From: QEXZ01 sp034660015
GTDB lineage: Archaea; Halobacteriota; Syntropharchaeia; Alkanophagales; Methanospirareceae
Length of the DNA stretch: 14,237 nt
NCBI GenBank assembly: GCA_034660015.1
Contig: JAYEII010000022.1
Location: forward strand, 1-14,237
Direction: 5' to 3'
The translations under genes were made by a program, and so were the position numbers. The notes below the pieces were generated by a model. The model was not told the origin of the DNA. It was given only the letters and a program-made list of their open reading frames with translations, and made no database searches. Below are positions 12,015 to 14,237 of this stretch, in pieces; the first letter of the stretch is position 1; each line of letters opens with the position of its first letter.

Positions 12015-12431
12015 TTATCTACAATCCTCTAATATCTCCTCTGTATTATCCACCACAAAATTCCGGATGAGTTCTAACTCCTGACAATGCTCAAACCAGT
12101 CTTCAGTCCGTTTTATTATCTCCTCAACGGTCAGAGCAGGCGCCATTTTTATATAATCCAGAACATAATGCAGATACCACGCCTTTACATATTCCGTCCC
12201 TTTTTGACGCCGCAAAAACACTACCTGAAGATACTTTGGGATTTTCATTATCCTTCTGAAATCGTGAACGCTTACCAGCTCCAGAATTATCTCTTCGCCT
12301 TCACGTTCACAGAACTCCATGAACTCCTGACTCTTTTCGGGAAAGTCACTCAAAAGATTCACAACGTCCGACATTTCTTTGGTTATCCCTATCCGCGCTG
12401 CCCATTTATCATGTATTTTCCATTTCGGCAT
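12015..12431 (-). CDS. Unrecognised helical protein, operon partner of the methyltransferase
   Basis: This protein has 138 residues from the ATG at 12431, chosen because GGAGTGA sits 7-8 bases upstream; the frame is open 9 codons further. I do not recognise the family. It is helical and soluble, with repeated His/Asp pairs: WKIHDKWA (4-11, His 7/Asp 8), VSVHDFRR (53-60, His 56/Asp 57) and WYLHYVLDYI (85-94, His 88/Asp 92), plus FEHCQE near the end. Such spacing in an all-helical protein suggests a metal site like those of HD-type or phospholipase C-type proteins, but no canonical motif is complete. Two bases separate its stop from the methyltransferase start, so the two products probably work in one pathway. 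Confidence 0.6.
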   Translation of the reverse strand: MPKWKIHDKWAARIGITKEMSDVVNLLSDFPEKSQEFMEFCEREGEEIILELVSVHDFRRIMKIPKYLQVVFLRRQKGTEYVKAWYLHYVLDYIKMAPALTVEEIIKRTEDWFEHCQELELIRNFVVDNTEEILEDCR

Positions 12432-12467
12432 ATATATCACTCCTTCCGGCACATACACACTAAAATC

Positions 12468-12479
12468 ATAGTCATTCCA
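12468..12479 (-). promoter_or_regulatory. Left copy of a 12-bp inverted element in the divergent promoter region
   Basis: On the minus strand this is TGGAATGACTAT, identical to 12783-12794 on the plus strand. It lies 37-48 bases upstream of the gene at 12431, at a promoter-like distance. It is either a shared operator/promoter element or the end of an inserted repeat. Confidence 0.45.
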
Positions 12480-12499
12480 GTAATAAATAGTAAATAATG

Positions 12500-12782
12500 A
12501 ACCACGAGATTATACAAGAAAATAAATTATTGACACAGATTAACACGGATGGAACGAACAAGAAACCCTTTCTTAGAACGAAAAGCTTTACCAACAACTT
12601 TTTTACCTTCGGTAAAAACCTTGACTAAAAACATTCTCTTTGTTTTTCTTTTAGCACAAACCTTTTCTTTAAAAGAAAAGCTTTACCAAAAGAATTATTT
12701 TCTTAGCACAGGTTCTTTTTCTAAAAGAAAGTGTTTTGTAAAAAAGAAAAAGTGTTGCGTAATCTGAGGGGTTAACAATTTT
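12500..12782. repeat. Repeat-filled intergenic region (CACAGATTAA block copy B plus hairpin repeats)
   Basis: No gene is visible between 12432 and 12856. The left part has ATTATTGACACAGATTAACA, and the right end has CGTAATCTGAGGGGTTAACA, matching the two ends of the block at 2007-2213. In between are A/T-rich hairpin repeats: AAACCTTTTCTTTAAAAGAA followed by AAGCTTTACCAA (12658-12689), a degenerate version of it (12563-12594), and an AGCACAGGTT copy at about 12702-12755 matching 9298-9350 and 11463-11493. The A/T-rich open frame across this area is low-complexity and not a gene. Confidence 0.75.
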
Positions 12783-12800
12783 TGGAATGACTATATATAA
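12783..12800 (+). promoter_or_regulatory. mptD promoter: TATA box overlapping the right copy of the 12-bp inverted element
   Basis: TGGAATGACTATATATAA contains a strong TATA box (12791-12800) joined directly to the 12-bp element that recurs inverted at 12468-12479. Transcription would start near 12823, giving a short leader with GGGGA at 12844-12848 as the ribosome binding site. Confidence 0.5.
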
Positions 12801-12856
12801 CACTATGATACTTTTGAATGAGATATTTATGTGTATTACACACCGGGGACAGAAAA

Positions 12857-13282
12857 ATGACCGTGAAAGAGGAAATATCCGATAGAGACAAAGCATTATT
12901 CGAAGCAGGCATCAAATTAGGTGCGCTCTATCACCAGTTTATCGGCACACCTGTGAGCACGGAAACCGCGAAGGAACTGGAGACCGCGATAGAAAAAAGT
13001 GTATCGCTTCAGCCCTGGGTAAGCGCCGTGAAAGTGAAAATAGACAGAGAAAAGGTGAGGAAGTGCGAGAATGGGAATAAATTCAAGTATTGTGAGTTAC
13101 GAGGTGAAATGCTGGATGTGGAAGTCGTGGTCGGGTACGAGGAGGTGGAAGTCCATGCAAGGGTGAAATACGACGAGGAGATGGTTTATCCCTTGATGCG
13201 TGTTGAAAAAATCCTACTGAAAAATCGGAACAAATCCTCTATCAGGTCCAGCACTTCCGGGAGTATCACGAACACTGCATAG
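12857..13282 (+). CDS. mptD: Archaeal dihydroneopterin aldolase (MptD family)
   Basis: MptD cleaves 7,8-dihydroneopterin to 6-hydroxymethyl-7,8-dihydropterin and glycolaldehyde in methanopterin biosynthesis. The 141-residue protein matches the archaeal family, which is unrelated to bacterial FolB: SDRDKALFEAGIKLGALYHQFIGTPVSTETAKELETAIEKSVSLQPWVSAVKVKIDRE, then YCELRGEMLDVEVVVGYEEVEVHARVKYDEEMVYPLMRVEKI. Conserved Glu, Gln and Tyr residues expected in the active site are present (the LYHQF, LQPWV and VYPLM regions). The ATG at 12857 is preceded by GGGGA; the frame is open to 12818. After MRVEKI the last ~20 residues (LLKNRNKSSIRSSTSGSITNTA) look unnatural. They are the antisense reading of the archaeosortase 3' end, so the genes overlap tail to tail by 97 bases. 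A one-base change in the A6 run near 13205-13212 would end the protein at VEKSY. Confidence 0.85.
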   Translation: MTVKEEISDRDKALFEAGIKLGALYHQFIGTPVSTETAKELETAIEKSVSLQPWVSAVKVKIDREKVRKCENGNKFKYCELRGEMLDVEVVVGYEEVEVHARVKYDEEMVYPLMRVEKILLKNRNKSSIRSSTSGSITNTA

Positions 13283-14237
13283 GCAATAACAATCAACGCA
13301 ATCATCGAGCCTATCCTCGCTAATACTTCGTGTGCGATAAAAAAGCTGTGTAAAGGGGAGCCAAACCATTGCTCAAAGTATGCAGCGCCGACTAATGCGT
13401 TTCTTAATATGTTTAATCCGTATATAACAGGAACCGAGACACAAAAGGCTTTTAGCTTTCTTCCTATCGGAGCGGTTACACCAAAAACCACACCCGTAAA
13501 AAGAGCCATACTTTGTATCGCAGTGCAAGCTAAGATTATCTCTATCGGTTTGTAGACCTCATGAAAGGAACTGCTGGTTGTGTAAATGCCAGATGGAGGC
13601 ACGATATAAACGCCCACGTTGAGCAGATTCAGCATCATAACGCTTAGTTTAGCGGTGACGAAAATAAGTAAATTACCAAGAAGAGCAAATTCAGAAAACG
13701 GGAAGTAAAAGACCGCGGTTATAAGTGCAACTTTGGTTACCAAGAAAAATAAATCAAGGACTTTGTAGTCCTTGTAAATGTTTAGCTTTCCATCTCCTTT
13801 TCTGGCAAAGAACTTTCTCATTTTGTAAAGATTTAGCTTCTTAGCGTCTTTTCTGACAATAAACTTTTCTTCATTGGCTATTACCCATTCATCCTCTTTT
13901 CCTTTCGTAATAAGGGCATTATCAGAAAGTGAAAATCCATTGGTTTTGAACGCCTTCTTCAAGTCTTCCGAGAAGATGCCTTTCTTCAAGTATTCTTCAA
14001 GTCTTATGTCCGTCCTAAACAAAAACAAATCCTCGTTTTCACTTGTTTTTAACAAAAGGAATGCTAAAAGAAGCGAGAAGGCGAGGAATATCAGCGCGAA
14101 GGACGTGCGAACGTAGTCCTCCAACAATAAACAGCGCAGCGTTTCGAAATAGCAGTAACAGGCAAAAGAGACCCAACCTAAAGCGCCCACTACTTTTCCC
14201 AACCATGGTGAATAGAAAACACCACCGGATTCTTTCC
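13186..14237 (-). CDS. Archaeosortase (ArtA-like transpeptidase), 5' end beyond the window
   Basis: This polytopic membrane transpeptidase recognises C-terminal sorting signals (PGF-CTERM type in ArtA) and links surface proteins to lipid. The archaeosortase/exosortase core is clear: IEIILACTAIQSMALFTG with the catalytic Cys 226, YGLNILRNALVG with Arg 267, and HEVLARIG with His 291/Arg 296 (numbering from a possible TTG at 14202). About 6-7 hydrophobic segments are present. Between the second TM (about 34-51) and the third (about 149) lies an unusual soluble insert of nearly 100 residues, ending in two related KLNxYK motifs (122-127 and 139-144). The TTG at 14202 has no ribosome binding site, and the frame is open (KESGGVFYSPWLGKVVG) to the window edge, so the true start is probably outside. 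It converges on mptD with a 97-base overlap. The exact subfamily and substrate signal cannot be assigned here. Confidence 0.85.
   Translation of the reverse strand, partial: KESGGVFYSPWLGKVVGALGWVSFACYCYFETLRCLLLEDYVRTSFALIFLAFSLLLAFLLLKTSENEDLFLFRTDIRLEEYLKKGIFSEDLKKAFKTNGFSLSDNALITKGKEDEWVIANEEKFIVRKDAKKLNLYKMRKFFARKGDGKLNIYKDYKVLDLFFLVTKVALITAVFYFPFSEFALLGNLLIFVTAKLSVMMLNLLNVGVYIVPPSGIYTTSSSFHEVYKPIEIILACTAIQSMALFTGVVFGVTAPIGRKLKAFCVSVPVIYGLNILRNALVGAAYFEQWFGSPLHSFFIAHEVLARIGSMIALIVIAYAVFVILPEVLDLIEDLFRFFSRIFSTRIKG

Noticed and set aside
12549..12767. A 72-codon plus-strand frame in the repeat-filled region, and the overlapping minus-strand frame
   Set aside because: Both are read through A/T-rich hairpin repeats and give low-complexity Lys/Phe-rich peptides without a promoter-start arrangement.

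Overview
The window looks like part of a methanogen-type euryarchaeal genome, plausibly an anaerobic methanotroph (ANME-1/Methanophagales or a relative), probably from a metagenome assembly. The evidence is an archaeal-type PheS, an archaeal RibH, an archaeal dihydroneopterin aldolase (MptD family), a dihydromethanopterin-reductase-like flavoprotein with two 4Fe-4S clusters, an archaeosortase, PaREP1 and UPF0175 proteins, TATA-box promoters and several probably leaderless genes. The lineage is inferred from protein families only. A run of 100 N with an identical 127-bp sequence on both sides marks an assembly join at 6648-7001.

Layout. 1-415: a broken glutaminyl cyclotransferase lipoprotein gene, divergent from pheS. 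416-2674: pheS and ribH, separated by a dispersed CACAGATTAA-type repeat block. 2663-3164: a four-helix-bundle (S23/IVS family) gene enclosed by inverted arrays of an 8-bp repeat and now frameshifted by a 4-bp duplication. 3161-4438: lysA, minus strand. 4585-5786: a PaREP1 protein and a TumE-like toxin-antitoxin pair. 5840-7251: a minus-strand operon of moaE and a dihydromethanopterin-reductase-like gene, the latter carrying an in-frame repeat insertion. 7493-10542: a thioredoxin-like protein, a 3-TM membrane protein (minus), a 50-residue zinc ribbon, an unrecognised protein and proB. 10660-12431: minus-strand genes for a UPF0175/DUF3368 toxin-antitoxin pair, a class I methyltransferase and an unrecognised protein. 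12432-12856: a repeat-filled divergent promoter region. 12857-14237: mptD converging on an archaeosortase gene that runs off the right edge.

How the genes relate. Several serve coenzyme biosynthesis or C1 chemistry: mptD (methanopterin), the dihydromethanopterin-reductase-like gene, moaE (molybdopterin) and ribH (riboflavin/F420 precursors). Others are housekeeping amino-acid genes (pheS, lysA, proB). Between them lie two toxin-antitoxin modules, a PaREP1 gene, a four-helix-bundle cassette and at least three families of short dispersed repeats, which have altered gene ends (ribH, lysA, the methyltransferase, the 8840 gene) and one gene interior (the 5840 gene). The most unusual parts are the four-helix-bundle cassette with its complementary octamer arrays and the repeat insertion translated inside the flavoprotein.
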